Origin: Tubiluchus corallicola
Lineage: Eukaryota > Priapulida > Priapulimorpha > Priapulimorphida > Tubiluchidae
NCBI GenBank assembly: GCA_030141605.1
Contig: JAQGDQ010000106.1
Location: 1-62,000 of the forward strand
Direction of reading: 5' to 3'
Length of the DNA stretch: 62,000 nucleotides
Part shown: positions 36,609 through 50,300 of the stretch, one piece after another
How positions within the stretch are numbered: the stretch's first letter is position 1
Layout of the letters: every line of letters starts with the position of its first letter
Notes under the pieces: model-generated
The model's database searches: none
What the model saw: only the letters and a program-made list of their open reading frames with translations
What the model was told of the DNA's origin: nothing
Position numbers and translations under genes: made by a program

Positions 36609-39600
36609 ATGGAGGATTCGAATAGTGAACCACCAAGATGTCCATGTGGATTTTGGGGGTAAGAATGTTTTTATCATAAATTGTCAGGAAAAGCAGAAAA
36701 TCTTATGTTTTTGAACGTCATGTATAGCAGAAGTTGTTGATTCACTGTCGTTTTCATTACCCGTTGTTGTGTGGAAATGGCCCTGACATAATTTTCGCTT
36801 CCACTGCTTGAGTATTTCGGTAGATATAATCGAATGTTTTAATTCCTATTACAAAAGCAAAGTTGCAATTAAATTTTAGGCTGGGTTACTGAAACTCACA
36901 TATAACTTCATCATAATCGCGAATTGATTTGAAAGCAAGCAACGTTATATTGAAAGGCACAATAGTCCAATTTTTCTTTGTATCAATATAATGACAGTTT
37001 ATTTTCGTGCGTGTGACAATTACTGCTCTGATACGTAGTAATAGAGAACATGCCTCAACTCTCAGTAAGGCTATGCCTAATGCATAATACTAGTAAATGG
37101 TGTGTATATCTAATAAACGTATCTAATCATTGTGTAGCAATTTCTTTATTACTTCTTTTAATTTTTATTAAATATTTCCAACATAAAATTAGTTGTTTAT
37201 AAATTGGCTTTAATTCAATGTCCTGAAAAGAGAGGGTAAAACCGTTGTTATAAAGGAACTTAGTTAAGGGAATGAAATTCCTGGAAACAGTGTAATGAAC
37301 TACAAACTTGAATCAGTTACTTATCATAGAGAAACTTGGAACTAAAATTAGTTCCTTTTCCAAGTTCCCTGCAAGGTTCATTTTCACAAATTCTTGCATT
37401 TTTGTCCTAACTCTGTTTGGGTCAGGTGGCCCACCAAAAAAACAGAATACTGTTGTTGTCAGGACGGAGAATATTTAAAAGATGCCATATATTTTAGACA
37501 GTTTACCACACATTTTATTCTGTGCATAAATACAATGGACAGAAAGCAATGTAGTGAAAGTGAATTAAATTAAATTCGTTTTGGTCAAAAGTTATATAGA
37601 TAATCTGTATTCTGTGAGCATCCTGTAAGAGCACGACAACTGAGAAAATAGTTCTTAGAAATAGAATTCTTCATTTTCCATACTACAGTGTAGGCAGTAG
37701 TGTTATGTTTTAGCCTATATTTCAGTTTACCATATGTAATCAGTTAAGTTTCTTGTTGAAAACGTTTAAGAAACTGTAGGTTTAAAAAGTCAGTTTAGAG
37801 ATAAATTCCCATATTTTGTCGTGGTATGAATATCATCACTGTTGTTTGTTAGCTCAAATCATAGTCAAATAAAACAAAGTAAAATTTAAATTCAATTTTG
37901 CCATAAAGCTGATTGTTGTTTGTTGACTGTGCTATACTGAGGAAGTACTGTGTCCACAATCATGTGAAATAGTTTTCATATAATTTATGCCTTAAATTTT
38001 TAGCTTATGTTGTCTTTTCAATTTTTACTACAATAAAAATGTTAATTTTATTTCTTCCTACTGTTGGCAGCCATTTATGTAACATTCTGCTTTGTACATG
38101 CTGCTTTTTTGTTCAGCTTTTAAATTATTTCAATAAAATAACTATATTTTTTTTTTATTTTAGATCAAGTGCTACAGGAAACCTTTGCTCCAAATGTTAT
38201 GCCGGTAATTTTACTCTCTTTCAATCCACGTCTGTTCATCTTTTGTTTCCAGCACTGATTGAGCTAGCAACTGTGAAGCAAGCTCATATGCATTGAGGTC
38301 AGGCTGTTCAACTATCACATGACTGCTTAGAAAACTGGCTTCATCTGGCTTCGTTGGTCTGTCTTTCTGTGTATCAGGGCTGGGGTGTTCTTAAAACGCA
38401 CAAAAAGCACATGTACAGCTGCACTTCCAGTTTAAATTACAAACTGACTGTGTAAAGAAGAACAAAAAACCTTGAATACTTTCTCGTTTTCTTTTTGTTA
38501 AAACAATGTTTAGAAAGTTAATTATATTATTATGACTGTAGTGGTTACACTTCTTGTTACGAAGTATAAGTTTACTTTTTATTACAACCAAAAGGTTGAA
38601 TTACAGCACAGTATAAAACACAACATGAAAAGGTTTTTGGTCTAATTAATTTCATGAGTTTTTAGGTCGCACCTTGCATAAAATTGCACATGTATCAAAA
38701 TTTACAAAGTGTTGATCTTGTACAACAACATTGCTCTGACTTTAAGATCAATTTGTAATATGTGTGCTTGCTTAGCAGAATCATCCATGGGTCAGCAATT
38801 AACCTTTTCTAGCTATGCACATATCCTGAATCTCCATTTTGCAAAGATCATTTTGATACCAAGCTCATTGCTCTATGTTATTTCTAAGCTAAGATAATCC
38901 ACCTTGAAGTTGAGGTGCGTGCTACACACTGAAAAGCAATCTTGAGAAAATTGCTGTTAAAGTTTGTTGTTCTTGTCGGACTTTGCAAGAACACATTAAA
39001 GTTATGTTTATGTCCAGTAGATGGCTCTTCCTGACGAAGACATGGTCTTGTCAGCAGAAAAAAAACAGAAGCAAAATGACTGATTCCACGAGCTACTATC
39101 AGAGTTTGAAAACACAAGTTTTTTACAACTGCAGTTCTAGTTTCTATTCAGAGAAGTGGGGTTATAAAATTAAATTTTTAGTATTTTTGGACATTTTCTT
39201 GATAATTTGATGCTAGAATATAAAAGTCCAATATATTTACCATTTGCTTTTATAAAAAAAAATTGCATTTGACCAAATTTTTGGTGCATTCTTTGCTTTG
39301 AAGCATCATAACTTGGCGTTAACTATGCCGACGGTTTTGTTTTGCAAGCACACATATAATGTGATTTTTATTTTTATTATTACGACGACACCAACCAACA
39401 GTAAAATATAACAAAATATGATATGATATACATAGGATTTTATAATTACAATAATATTTTAATAAAATGGACATGGCACGATATCTATATAAATTGTTGC
39501 TTGCATTATGACATTGCTTGTGCGACTATAATGCAATTAGTGATGCATGTGTTAGGGTGTAAAAAGTAAAGAAACTATGGAATGAAAAGATGGGAATTAG

Positions 39601-42232
39601 TAGGGTTAGGTTTGCAAAATGATGTGAATGAGAACGAATATGAGGTGCTATTTAGGACAACGCAAAAATGTTTATACAATTGTTTACAGAAGTACAGTGT
39701 GGGCCAGTCTGTCACGCACTGTGAATATGAACAGATACTATAAATGTTTAATATAAATCTAAGAATGAAGTTTTCAAGCTTTTTTGAATCTTGGTATTGA
39801 CCAAATTGACGTAATATTAGCAGGTTCTTCGTTCCACTTGACAGGACCAACAAATGAAATGAAATATTTCGCAACATTAGTCCTTACCCTGGACAACTTT
39901 ATACTTGTTTGGAATTTTTTCATCAATAAGTTTTTTTGCGGCCATATGAGTTGTTAACTTTTAGACGCTATGTAACTCTTGTGGTTTTAATCTGCTTTTA
40001 TTTAACATAAATTCAATGATGGACTTGACTTGTAATATGTACAGGACTTGCAAGTGTGAAAACTGTGTAATGCAATAAATCTTTGCTTTATCTGTTGATG
40101 CCACAACACAGTACATTCAGCATTATTTAGCACTTTAAATTTGTAGTCTTTGTAAGATTCCATGTATTAGAAGTAATTCTGTCATAAATCAATGAACGTG
40201 ATAACAGCTTCAGATGTGAGCCATTTGATAAATCTCAAATTTAGTACAATGGTTTAATTTTATTTTTAGCCAACTCGACGCTTTTACACATCAACCACAA
40301 ATTCACAAAAGTTTGTCTCCTTTTTGGAGCTTTTAATGCTTGAATACCTGAAATTTGTTAGAATCCCGTTCTTTGAAACACTGTCTTGTGAACTACACAA
40401 TTTGAAACGTTGTTGAAATTATGTAAACAATGATTGTCTGTTACTGATTTTTTATTTATCATTCTCCTGCACTTAATGTTTGAGTTAATATTATAGATTT
40501 GTGTATTCATAGTCTATGAGCAAATTTTATATAAAAAAACTTTGTATTGATGAAAACAACCAAACTTGCATATCACAAATGACCTTGAGTTAATTACTCA
40601 GTTTAGATATTTTTGTAATAAAAATTTGTTATTTGTACAGCGCATTACATCGGAGATCTCGCTGTGCTCTACAGTTAAAAAGTTAGAATTCACAATTACA
40701 TATGCAGTCATTATGAAAATAATTATTCCTAAAATCACAAAAGTGTATTAATTGTAAATGGCGATTTTTACTTAATTTCGTGTAGATCAGGAAAAGAAAC
40801 AGGACGACAAACGTGACAGTACTCCCACCAGTCTACGAACTGCTGACGTAGTATCAAAATGTGTAGCCGAAGCAGCTGCAGCCTCATCAGGTGTGTTGAC
40901 ATTGCTTTTCTTCTAACATTCTGATTGAATTGGAACTTGTGCAGAATTATTTTTGCTTTATCATATCATTGCAACTTGTCTAAATAAAAGTGAACATTAA
41001 TAGAAGTTCTTTGTGCAAAACTTCTTAATTTCTTTAAAAAAACAAGACAAAAACGGAAGCTCCCAATTTTGGTATGTGTACTTCGGCCTTTAACCTTATC
41101 TTCCTCGACTGTAATGTCAAAAGCAAAGTCGCAAAGTTTTTTGCTTTGAACACTAAACGTGGGAACAGTATTGGTCTTAATCTTGCATTTTTTATTACAG
41201 TACAACATCATTATAGTGAACCTGCTACGGACTCAGAACACGGTACTATTATGAACTGTATCATAGAGGTGGCAAAGTACTTTTAGCACATGCGTAGCGT
41301 CAACTGCGTACTTTATATGTACGGTTTGCTATAGTGGTGTTATACTGTCATTTTCTTTGTAATTAGTGTTAGAAAATGGAATACACATGCATACTCACTG
41401 TATGTTGGTTATATGTAATTGAGTTTCCTACTGCAAGTCCAAAAATGCAGGGTAGGTTAGTCAAAATGTTAACTGATACCATTGTCTTGCTGTGAGAATC
41501 GTCTTGATTCTTTAGGGGCTGATAATGATAAAGACGAAGACTCTTCTGCCAAGGAAACCGAGTCACTGAAGTCTGACGAATCACAGCAGAGTACATCCAG
41601 CAGTTGTACGCCAGAACAAAGCCGGAGTGCTCCACTTGATACTAGCGACCTCTTAGACCCCGATCGACCCGTACAAAAAAATAAAAAGAAATGCTTTAAG
41701 TGTAAAGCAAAGTTAGAACTAGCTTTACGTGAGTTAGGAAGGTGCAAGTGTGGTAAGTTGCTAATTCTCCTTTTTTATTCCACATGTCAAAGACACAAAC
41801 AACAATGTATCTTTAAGGTTCTTGAAATAAATGTGTAGAAACTGACAATTTCATAATGCTCATCAACATCTAGGCATTGCAGGTCCAAGTGCTTGTCTTT
41901 ACAGAATATTCTTAATTCTCACTTATTTTTCCTGCAAAATATGCCTTATTCCTGCAGCTGATCATGTTACAGAGTATGCCTAAATGTTCTAAGTGTTTGT
42001 TGTAACAGAGTTGCCTAACACATAATATGTTGAAGTGCTAACAAGTATTTCCTGTGACAAAGCATATAAATTTCTTGTTGCAGAATATGTATTTTGTACC
42101 CTACATCGGTTACCCGAGCAACATGACTGCATCTACGATCACAAAGAAGGTGGCAGGAGATTGGCTAGAGAAAAAATGGTCCTCCCCTCACGACCTATAG
42201 GACGTTCTGTGCAAGGCTTGGATCCAAAGTAA
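36609..42232 (+). CDS. ZFAND3: ZFAND3, AN1-type zinc finger protein 3 (five coding exons)
   Basis: Coding exons are 36609-36658, 38164-38204, 40786-40890, 41516-41752 and 42084-42232. All introns are GT-AG and the phases join cleanly, giving 193 residues plus stop (human protein about 227). The N-terminal A20-like finger has Cys at 11, 13, 25 and 28 within [11 protein letters not shown] and LCSKC. A low-complexity Ser/Asp/Glu linker spans about 31-120. The AN1 finger has ligands C125, C128, C142, C144, C149, H152, H158 and C160 in [13 protein letters not shown] and [14 protein letters not shown] basic tail ends at 193. The start is the first ATG of the frame and directly precedes conserved sequence. 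In known animals this is a ZFAND-family zinc-binding protein, linked to transcription in mammals; nothing here shows its function directly. An AATAAA follows at 42351. It converges with FKBP2. Confidence 0.93.
37333..37366. repeat. Nested hairpin in ZFAND3 intron 1
   Basis: AACTTGGAA and TTCCAAGTT form an outer stem, and GGAACTAA-AA-TTAGTTCC forms an alternative inner stem. Related ACTAAAATTAGTTTCC occurs near 17523, so it may be part of an old repeat. Confidence 0.5.
39560..40060 (-). pseudogene. 3' fragment of a non-LTR retrotransposon (CR1/Jockey-like) in ZFAND3 intron 2
   Basis: On the minus strand around 39750-39895 the translation runs [14 protein letters not shown], then GPVKWNEEP, then [13 protein letters not shown]. 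This is the pattern of the C-terminal end of CR1/Jockey-type reverse transcriptase proteins (TRxNxxxxSIxxxGPxxWNxLPxxI...FKxxLK). No upstream polymerase motifs follow, so it is a 5'-truncated copy. The frame breaks upstream. It lies antisense to ZFAND3. Confidence 0.55.
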
Positions 42233-42350
42233 CATCAGTAGTTAAATCAATTATTCTAGAGTTTGGGCTTGTTGGATTTTCATGCTCTTGCAAATTTAGT
42301 TAATATATTTGTATGTAATGATGAGTGAGGGAGGGAGGGGGCGTGTGTAA

Positions 42351-42356
42351 ATAAAA
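42351..42356 (+). terminator. ZFAND3 polyadenylation signal candidate
   Basis: AATAAA lies 119 bp after the ZFAND3 stop codon and is followed by a T/GT-rich sequence. A second AATAAA lies at 42727-42732. Confidence 0.5.
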
Positions 42357-45300
42357 TGCCTTTTTTCGTATGCGTCAAGTGATGATAATTGTAATTAGTA
42401 ATAATGATTTGCAAGTTTGTCTTAGTTCCTCGTATTTTACTATTTTATTGTTCTATTCGTCACAATTTCTCTGTATTATTTCATGCTAATCAAAGTTGAA
42501 ACATTTTTGATGACAGTTCTTCAATAGTAGAGCTTTTTGTTTCTTTGTGGAATTTAATTTGCCAAAATACTGTCATATGAAATACAGGGTGACATCCAGT
42601 CATCTCTTGCATGTCATTACACAATATCAGCAATTAATACTCACTTTATAACAATATTGCTTACCAGTCTTAATTTTTTTTTAGTAATTTTATGTGGTGT
42701 TGAGCAGAAACTGTTTTGGTTAGATTAATAAAGCAATTTATATTTCAATCGACTGGTAATTAATGAAGAAATGGATTTCCTTTCTGCTATGAGTAACTTA
42801 TTTTATAATAGTAGACATGCATGGTTTTGTGATTTTTTTACAAATGAAAATTACTCCTTGATATAAAACTTTTACTTCAATTTTCCTCTTAAGGTAATTT
42901 TAAGTTTCCTTTAGTATCAAGAAGTTTTCATCAATGTGTAGCTAGAGAAATCTGAAAACTCCATACCTTAAGGTGTTTTAAATTCTAATCTAAGAAATTC
43001 TGTAGCTGTTTTTCATGCCATTACTGAATTGGCTTTTATAGAGTACAAGAAACTTTTCACATAGATGTGACAACCTGCCAAAGTTTTCCTTTAGGATTTT
43101 TTCGTTTTTGATAGCTAGTGAACTGTATGATTACAGAACCTTTTGTGTATATCTACCAAGTTTTGCAGTTCGTCTGCAAGAACTGAAAACTACCAGATAA
43201 CTATCTTTCAGTTCACTTTATTAGTTTATACCTTTTCTCATTAGCTGCTTTTACTACAATTAATAACAAAAACTATAATTATTTTAAATTTTAGACTTAC
43301 TCTGTTATATCTGCACATCACTAAATTTGTTTGCAGATGAAGCATTTATGAAAATATGAGCAAGATTTGAAGATGTGTTACAGGTATATAAAGGCACTTG
43401 TCACACTAAGCAACATTTACATTGTGAAGCACTGTTTTTAAGCTCTGTTACTGTGCATGCAAAGCACGGGTAATTGTGGTTCTACTTTGCACATAAAAAA
43501 TCTGTTTTGTATAACTAATTTTTTGCAAGTTTAATCTGAGGTGGTAAATTTTAATCTGCTGGAAAATAATACAGCATTTGTATTGAGCACTTGTGAAAAT
43601 GTTTTACATGGTTAAAACAGAGTTCTTTTTCTAAGCAAAATTCCAGTGTACAAATTTTAGTTCGCTTTAAAACAATAATTCGGAAGTGCTTGTAAGGATT
43701 GAATTATCAGTTGTGTCACTGGGCTTGATAATTCGTTTTTGCTTTGTATCCATTTTTGATGCAGGCTCATATATTTTTGAACACTAACCTTATATGCAGT
43801 AAATAATGTATATTATTAACCTACATATGTAAATAGTTAGTCAATGCATTTTATTGATCATTAATGCAAGTTTGCGAGTGAATAGCATAACACGAGCCGT
43901 AATTAAGCAAAAACTTCTGGAAAGTTGTCGCACAATCTGTAATTGTTACCATCGCACCAGTATGTTGATAAAACCAATTCAACTAGACAACTACATATTA
44001 TCAAAATTTTCGATGGTTTAATCATGGTTTTCTGTACGATGTTTGAAACTGGTAAACATATTACGTAAATTAAGAAGATTTGATACTAGGCTTATACACT
44101 GCACACAAAAGTATTTCTATGTAAATAATAATCTGACTGTAGAGATTTTATCAACAATGAGTAATGTTTATTAAATGTTTATGTGATAATTATTGAATAC
44201 ACCCTAAGTTAGTGTTTTTTTTCCTTTTAATATGATAAATCATTTACCAAATAATAATCATGATGATTCGACAAGAAATCAGCAAAATTTATTGAAATGG
44301 TGGAAAACATAATTGAGCCATTTGTTACTAATACATAACAGAACAACAAGGAAAACATTCACGATTTTTAGTACTCGTGTGAGTGAATCAGAATGCTACT
44401 GAAGAAATGACTGTACAGACCAATACACTGTGAATTTACATTATCCTGTAATTTGTGTTGTTAATGCCACATAAATAGACAAAAGTTACTTCATGAATAG
44501 GTTTAATATTTAATTCAATTGGAACATATAACGAATGATCGTGTATATAAAAATCAATATCCTACTAAATGTATTATTAAGGTCAATATATAGCATCACG
44601 AGCCTGGTAACATTTTTGAGTGGTCTCACTGATTTCTGCCCACAGTGGACCCCTAAATAATACATGTGATTAATGAAAGCTGGTAGTATTATGAAAACTC
44701 ATGCAACAATAGCAACTATTAATAATTTTTTGCTCTAAAGCCAAATGACACTCATTTTAACTGTTAAACGTTAATAATTTGTTGCTCAAAAGCTAAATGA
44801 CACTTTCAGTTTAACTGCTAAATGTTTTGTGATGATCTTTATACTGTATATGCAGGAAAGCAGCTGACATTAGTTGCCAATACATTTTTATGATAAACTA
44901 ATTTATCATAAATTCATTTATTCAAATCAAAAACTTGCGAATAACAGGTTCCAAGCCAGTTTGACCCTTTGTCACTATTAAGATGAAATGATAATTCATC
45001 TATAATATGTGGATTCATACTATATTCTATAGCAGGCTGCCAGTTACCTCTCACTGACAAATGATGGTTAAATTTTTGTTTATCACATTGCCTTAACAAG
45101 TGTGGATTAGTTACTCTTGCTTTGTTTATTACTCAGTATAGTAATAGGTTACAGGAAATTTTCATTGTGCATACACGGTTTTATAAGTGAAACAAAATCA
45201 TTCTTAAATTCTACCAAATGCATTTACACGACGTGTTACTGACAAACAGTATTAACAGCCCAAATTATTCGGGTGAATCCAAGACTTGCTGCTTGCATGC

Positions 45301-45413
45301 ATACCACATGCCCAAAATGTGGTTAAATATTAGTAAATAACGTACTCTACCAAGAATCCCAGATTTTAAAACTTAACCAAATCACAAAATAAAATACTTT
45401 CACTAAAGAGGCA

Positions 45414-45588
45414 TTTACCAGACATCCGGAATTGGTTGTCCATCTGTGGAATAGCTTCGTATAAAAATCATAAGGAAACAGCTGCAGAAAAAATAACGCA
45501 TTACGTCTGATAAGTGGTACATTGAGAACAATATAGACTGATTTTATTTATTCCGTAAAATGCATACACATTCCGGGTGTCTGGTAAA
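45414..45588. mobile_element. Short inverted-repeat (MITE-like) element
   Basis: TTTACCAGACATCCGGAAT at 45414-45432 is matched inversely at 45570-45588, with one internal mismatch (TTTACCAGACACCCGGAAT). The interior is ~137 bp without an ORF. GGCA abuts the left end and lies 1 bp outside the right end, a possible short target-site duplication. Confidence 0.55.
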
Positions 45589-46145
45589 CGGCACTTAATG
45601 TAGGATTCGAGCTATCAATAACGACTCGATCTAACTACATTAACAGGACAAGTTTACATACATCATTTGCCTGTGTTCCACTCTTTGCTTGGCCATCCAA
45701 CCAGTTTGGATGCTTGAGGTATGAAACGATTCGCTAAGGCTTTATTTTTCAATTTATGGGGACCAGAAAATAAAAGAAAGCCAAAACGTCAAAAACCACA
45801 TTTTTTTATTATTTTGAATGTTTAGCAAAGTTATAAATTTGTGATGTGTTTTGTGCACACGAATGTGCTGTCGTAGTATGAAACAAAAGGTACTGTTCAG
45901 TTCAGCATTTATTTCGCAGAGTGTTAATTCTGTATCAATGCATCAGGATATATTTCATTACAGTATGTGTATCGCCAAAGTGCACTCGTATCGTGGTAAT
46001 CTGAGTCAATGATATTCAGCAAATCAGCACCCTTGACTGTATGCTGATTAAAACAATGTGAAGTAATTCAAGTAATAGCTGTAGAGTGCACTATAGATAA
46101 GTATCAATCAAAGGCATTGCTAGCACTCAAGGTGTTCGAAAAGAA

Positions 46146-46223
46146 CAAGCTGTTTAATCTGTAGTAGACTATTTACATTGTTTGCAAGCTGTTTAATCTA
46201 TAGTAGACTAATTACATTGTTTG
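46146..46223 (+). repeat. Two-copy 39-bp tandem duplication
   Basis: The unit CAAGCTGTTTAATCTGTAGT... of 39 bp is repeated once directly, differing at two positions. Confidence 0.95.
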
Positions 46224-47032
46224 CATATAAACTTGTGAAACAGCAAATATGAACTACTAAATGCATGAGCAACAGTTGAACCTAAAGTATTGGTAAGTTT
46301 TGCTTTTCTGGTGGCTTACAATGTAAACAATAGCCTACACATTACACTAGTAATAAATAATAATCGAATTGTTTTAGCATTTAGCAATCCTAAAACTGTT
46401 GATTGATAAATACGTTTAGCATTTATTATCAACAGTTTCATATAGTTTTTTATAAAGCCTACAAACATTAACTTAGGTGTGTTGTGACACGTATCTTTGC
46501 GTGATATGCATCATATCGTGACCTAGGTGTACTGTTACAGCCTTAGAGTGTATCACAGACAGTTTTGTTTTCTGAATTTGCAAAAGTTACATAAATAGGC
46601 TCAACTCAAGAAAACTATTTTTGGAGTTAATGGGTAGTTTCACATGAAAAGCAAACTGCCAGATGAAAACAGACATGATTTCCGTTATTGTTACTCGCTC
46701 ATAGCATTAATTATTAGTTTATATACCCACCAAGAACACGTGGAGATAAGTGATTTAAAAGTGTGATAACTTGCTAGATAATTTTGCCTTATCTTAAATA
46801 CTGTTCCACAAAATTTTCCGGACAGGCTTGACAGACTGTTGTAACAGCTACTCAAAAGTAGGCCTCAATAAAGTGTGCAAATCCCTTTTTGCATGTAGAA
46901 ATATCCAGCAAATTTTGGTTAGTGAGATACCTGGCTTCAACTTTTGAAAATTTTCTGGACAAAGACCCCCAGACCACCCATCAGTGGCTTTGTACCTTGG
47001 CACTCGCCATCATGATTAGGTTTGATTAACTG

Positions 47033-47047
47033 CCCCCCCCCCCCCCC
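47033..47047 (+). repeat. Poly-C run
   Basis: Fifteen consecutive C residues, about 275 bp beyond the FKBP2 stop codon on the transcribed side. Confidence 0.95.
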
Positions 47048-47321
47048 GTATTTCAGAAGTGATCTGTGCCCACGAAACAGTGAATTATTTCAGTGGAATA
47101 TCAAATTTCAAACACAAAGATCTTCCTAATGAGTTTAACTGAACGCAAAAAAATTGAGGAATTTTCAACTCTGGCACATAACAGCTATATATACTTACAT
47201 GTACAAATCATAAAAATCTGTTATACAAAATTCATATCAAGTCTGCATAAAACTTATTTAAGTTCAATGGCAACATCACAAGTTTAGGTAAAAATATATT
47301 TAGCTAAGTCAACACACGAGG

Positions 47322-50300
47322 TTATAGTTCTTCTTTATCATCTTTGCGAGTGATTTTGAGCAATTCTACCTCAAACACGAGCGTTGCACCACCTAAAAAC
47401 AGAAAACTAAATTTTTACAGAAATTTAATGCTCTTAGAGCGATCTAGGCAACATAAGGCCTAAAATTCTCACAAAAACTAGTATGGCTTACTACAGTGCA
47501 CAATCAGTGTGAGATCTACAGTTTCTTAGTTTGCAACATGTGTTAACTGAGTCAAATATTGCCTATCAAAGTTCTAAGCATCCACAGAACTTCCACAAAC
47601 ACGTCACAGCCACCAAAAAAGATTCAGGATGTGACAGTCCACAGTCTTACCTAGCTGATTAAAAATGTTCTGAAATACAAATTTAAATTAGTAAATATTT
47701 TAAGTACAAGATTAGGTGAAAAGATAAGTCACAAAAAATGACCTGTAAAAATTATTTTTAATTTCGAAACTTAGTCATAATAAGCATGCTGCCACTGAAA
47801 TTGATACTTCTGAAACTTAGTACTACTTCTTACCTATCATGGCTATAACGGTAACGATTGCAATTCTAACTTGAACTTTTCAAATTAAAAAAATCTATTT
47901 GGAAATTTACTGATAAACCAGTCACGTTTCACAGAAAAAAAATTATTGACACATTTAAATCATATTATGAAAAAAGAGCCTGCGTGCGGATGACAGATTT
48001 TATTTTGCTACAGCTGAATATCAAATGAGTCACCAGGGCTGGAATTTTATTTTATAGGCCACTGGCCTATAGATACCGTGGCCCGCAGTGACAATCATAC
48101 AGCAGCTCTTTTATTTGGTTAATTTGACTTCATCAATGTTTTTTTACCTATACTGTTTTTTTCCAATCATATTGTATGTTGATGTATTGTATATGTATTG
48201 ATGTATTGCCTGGAGTAAAATACATTGATTTGATTGTTTGATTTGATTTGATATGCACAAATTACAACAAATAAATTACTGTATTTTAATGTACATCATA
48301 AAATATACTGTTACTAGTACTAATTAACTTATTCACCAACAGGCTCTTTGAAGCTACTATAAATCTATGTACTTATACTGCCCCCTAGAGACATTTGTTT
48401 TTAATAGTAGTATTTCAGACTTTGATAAATTATTAGTGTTTTTTTTTCACTTAATCTCTGGAGGCTCCACAGCTGGCAGAGGCCCCTAGGCTGCAGCCCA
48501 TAAAGCCAATCCCTTAATCCATCACTGTGAGTCGCATGTCAGGCAACACTGATAATGTACAAATTTAATTTTTTACCCATCCACACGATTTAGATGATGG
48601 CTAGGATAGACTGATGACATATACAAGCTACCTTGCTTACTAAAAAAATACGAATTTCGTTACATAAAAATATTTTGTAAAAAACTCCTTAATTTGCGAT
48701 AGGCAAGATTGCATTTTGGTAACTTAAGCTAAATAACATTAGTGATTTGCGAATTTTTTCCTCTGGCGTGACCTTGATTTGTAACACGCTACCACGCGTA
48801 TTCAAGGTTTTTGTTGTCTATGTTGAGAAGCTTATCATAAACAGCAGCGATTTGGCAATCTCAATAGCAGGGTGCTGCAATACAGGAAACCAAACTGGCA
48901 CTTAGTTTTAAAGCCTGTTCAGTTCACTGTTAGTGAAAAGACCTTAGTTGTTAGCAAACACATACCAACTTACCGGGTATTTTAGGGGGAGCACCACGAG
49001 AACCATATCCTAAATCAGATGGAATGATCAACTTTCTTTTTTCTCCTTCACACATTCTGAAATAGACACAAATAAGATATTTATGAAAGTAGTAATGCAA
49101 CACATTTGTTCAGGTTTCTTCGAATACACGCTGGGCGGGCTCCACACAATACGAAACAGGAACATCAATATTTTTTGCAGATGCATCTCACAAAACAAAG
49201 TGGACGTGAAAACTGCTAAGTAATGTGTATACGTAAATTTACTAAGCCAAGGATTTTCAAAAACTAAAGCTCCTTCTAGTAGTATAACCAGTATTGTACA
49301 AAGTATAGTTTGGTACAGCACAATACCACAGTACAGAACTATTTAATAACAACCACCTTATTTCAAAAGGTCTTCGGCACTAGAAGCAGCTTTTATGTTT
49401 ATTAACTAATACTGCCAAATGCAAAACTTGTTTGCTTGTTGAATATTGATACCAAAACTGCTCTATAGACTGCTACAGTCCAATTTACAAAATTTACCAA
49501 ACAATATTAGAGACAATATCGGCCTTCTATTCGCTATAGTTTATTTTATACAAAAAGTTACAAAGATCTGTTACAGTGAGTTATCATTCCAGTTTAGTAA
49601 TTTGGGCATTTGGAATTAACAACTGAAGAAGCACCAACTAAGTATTCGCTACAGCAGAACCAATGCTTGAAATAACTTTCAATTTCACGCTATACTCTGA
49701 AACAAATTATTACTTATTAAAAGTTAATTGTTGAAAATAACTACACAGCATTTCACATACAAAAATATGTTTAAGAAAGTAATCATTTTACCCAATAAGA
49801 CCTTGATCCCAGCCTTTAATAACCTGTCCCGAGCCTAGAGTAAATACAAATGGTTCTTTGCTGCTGTCAAATTCTGAGCCATCTTCTAATGTACCCTGTT
49901 CAGTTTGTCCAAAAAAAGACGTTTACTAATGTACTTTACTTTGCAGAACATGTAAAAAAGTTTATTGCAAATTAAACATAACTGTGCTCTCTTCCTTTGA
50001 GACACTGTTGTACAATCACATGCATCACAATAAGATAAATAAAAATCACTCTCACGTATTACTTTCAGACCCTGACACCGCTGCACTGTATCACCGCCAC
50101 TGCAAATTTTTTCAGAGAACAGCCTCAGTTACATTTTATCGGCACCCTGTACAGTGAATTATACAGGGTTCCACAACGGCATGCATGCAAAACTTACCAA
50201 AGATCAACTAATGAGACAAGGTATGAAAGCAAAAAAAATAAAAATCCATTTACAGTCCAGTGGAACCAGAATCACAGACTACAGCATGCCTTTTCAACAA

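Larger units (their letters stand above)
42360..47320. other. Intergenic region between convergent ZFAND3 and FKBP2
   Basis: No coding exon recognised. It contains a ~55-bp diverged tandem duplication near 44720-44830, a MITE-like inverted repeat at 45414-45588, a 39-bp tandem duplication at 46146-46223 and a 15-bp poly-C run at 47033-47047. The FKBP2 3' UTR should extend into its right end; the nearest minus-strand AATAAA I see is at 46422-46427. Confidence 0.5.

Noticed and set aside
38384-38400. CAGGGCTGGGG near 38377 as another hAT end
   Set aside because: No matching inverted end or target-site duplication was found nearby.
41074-41286. 70-codon ORF in ZFAND3 intron 3 as an additional exon
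   Set aside because: It does not resemble ZFAND3, and exons 3 and 4 join in frame without it.
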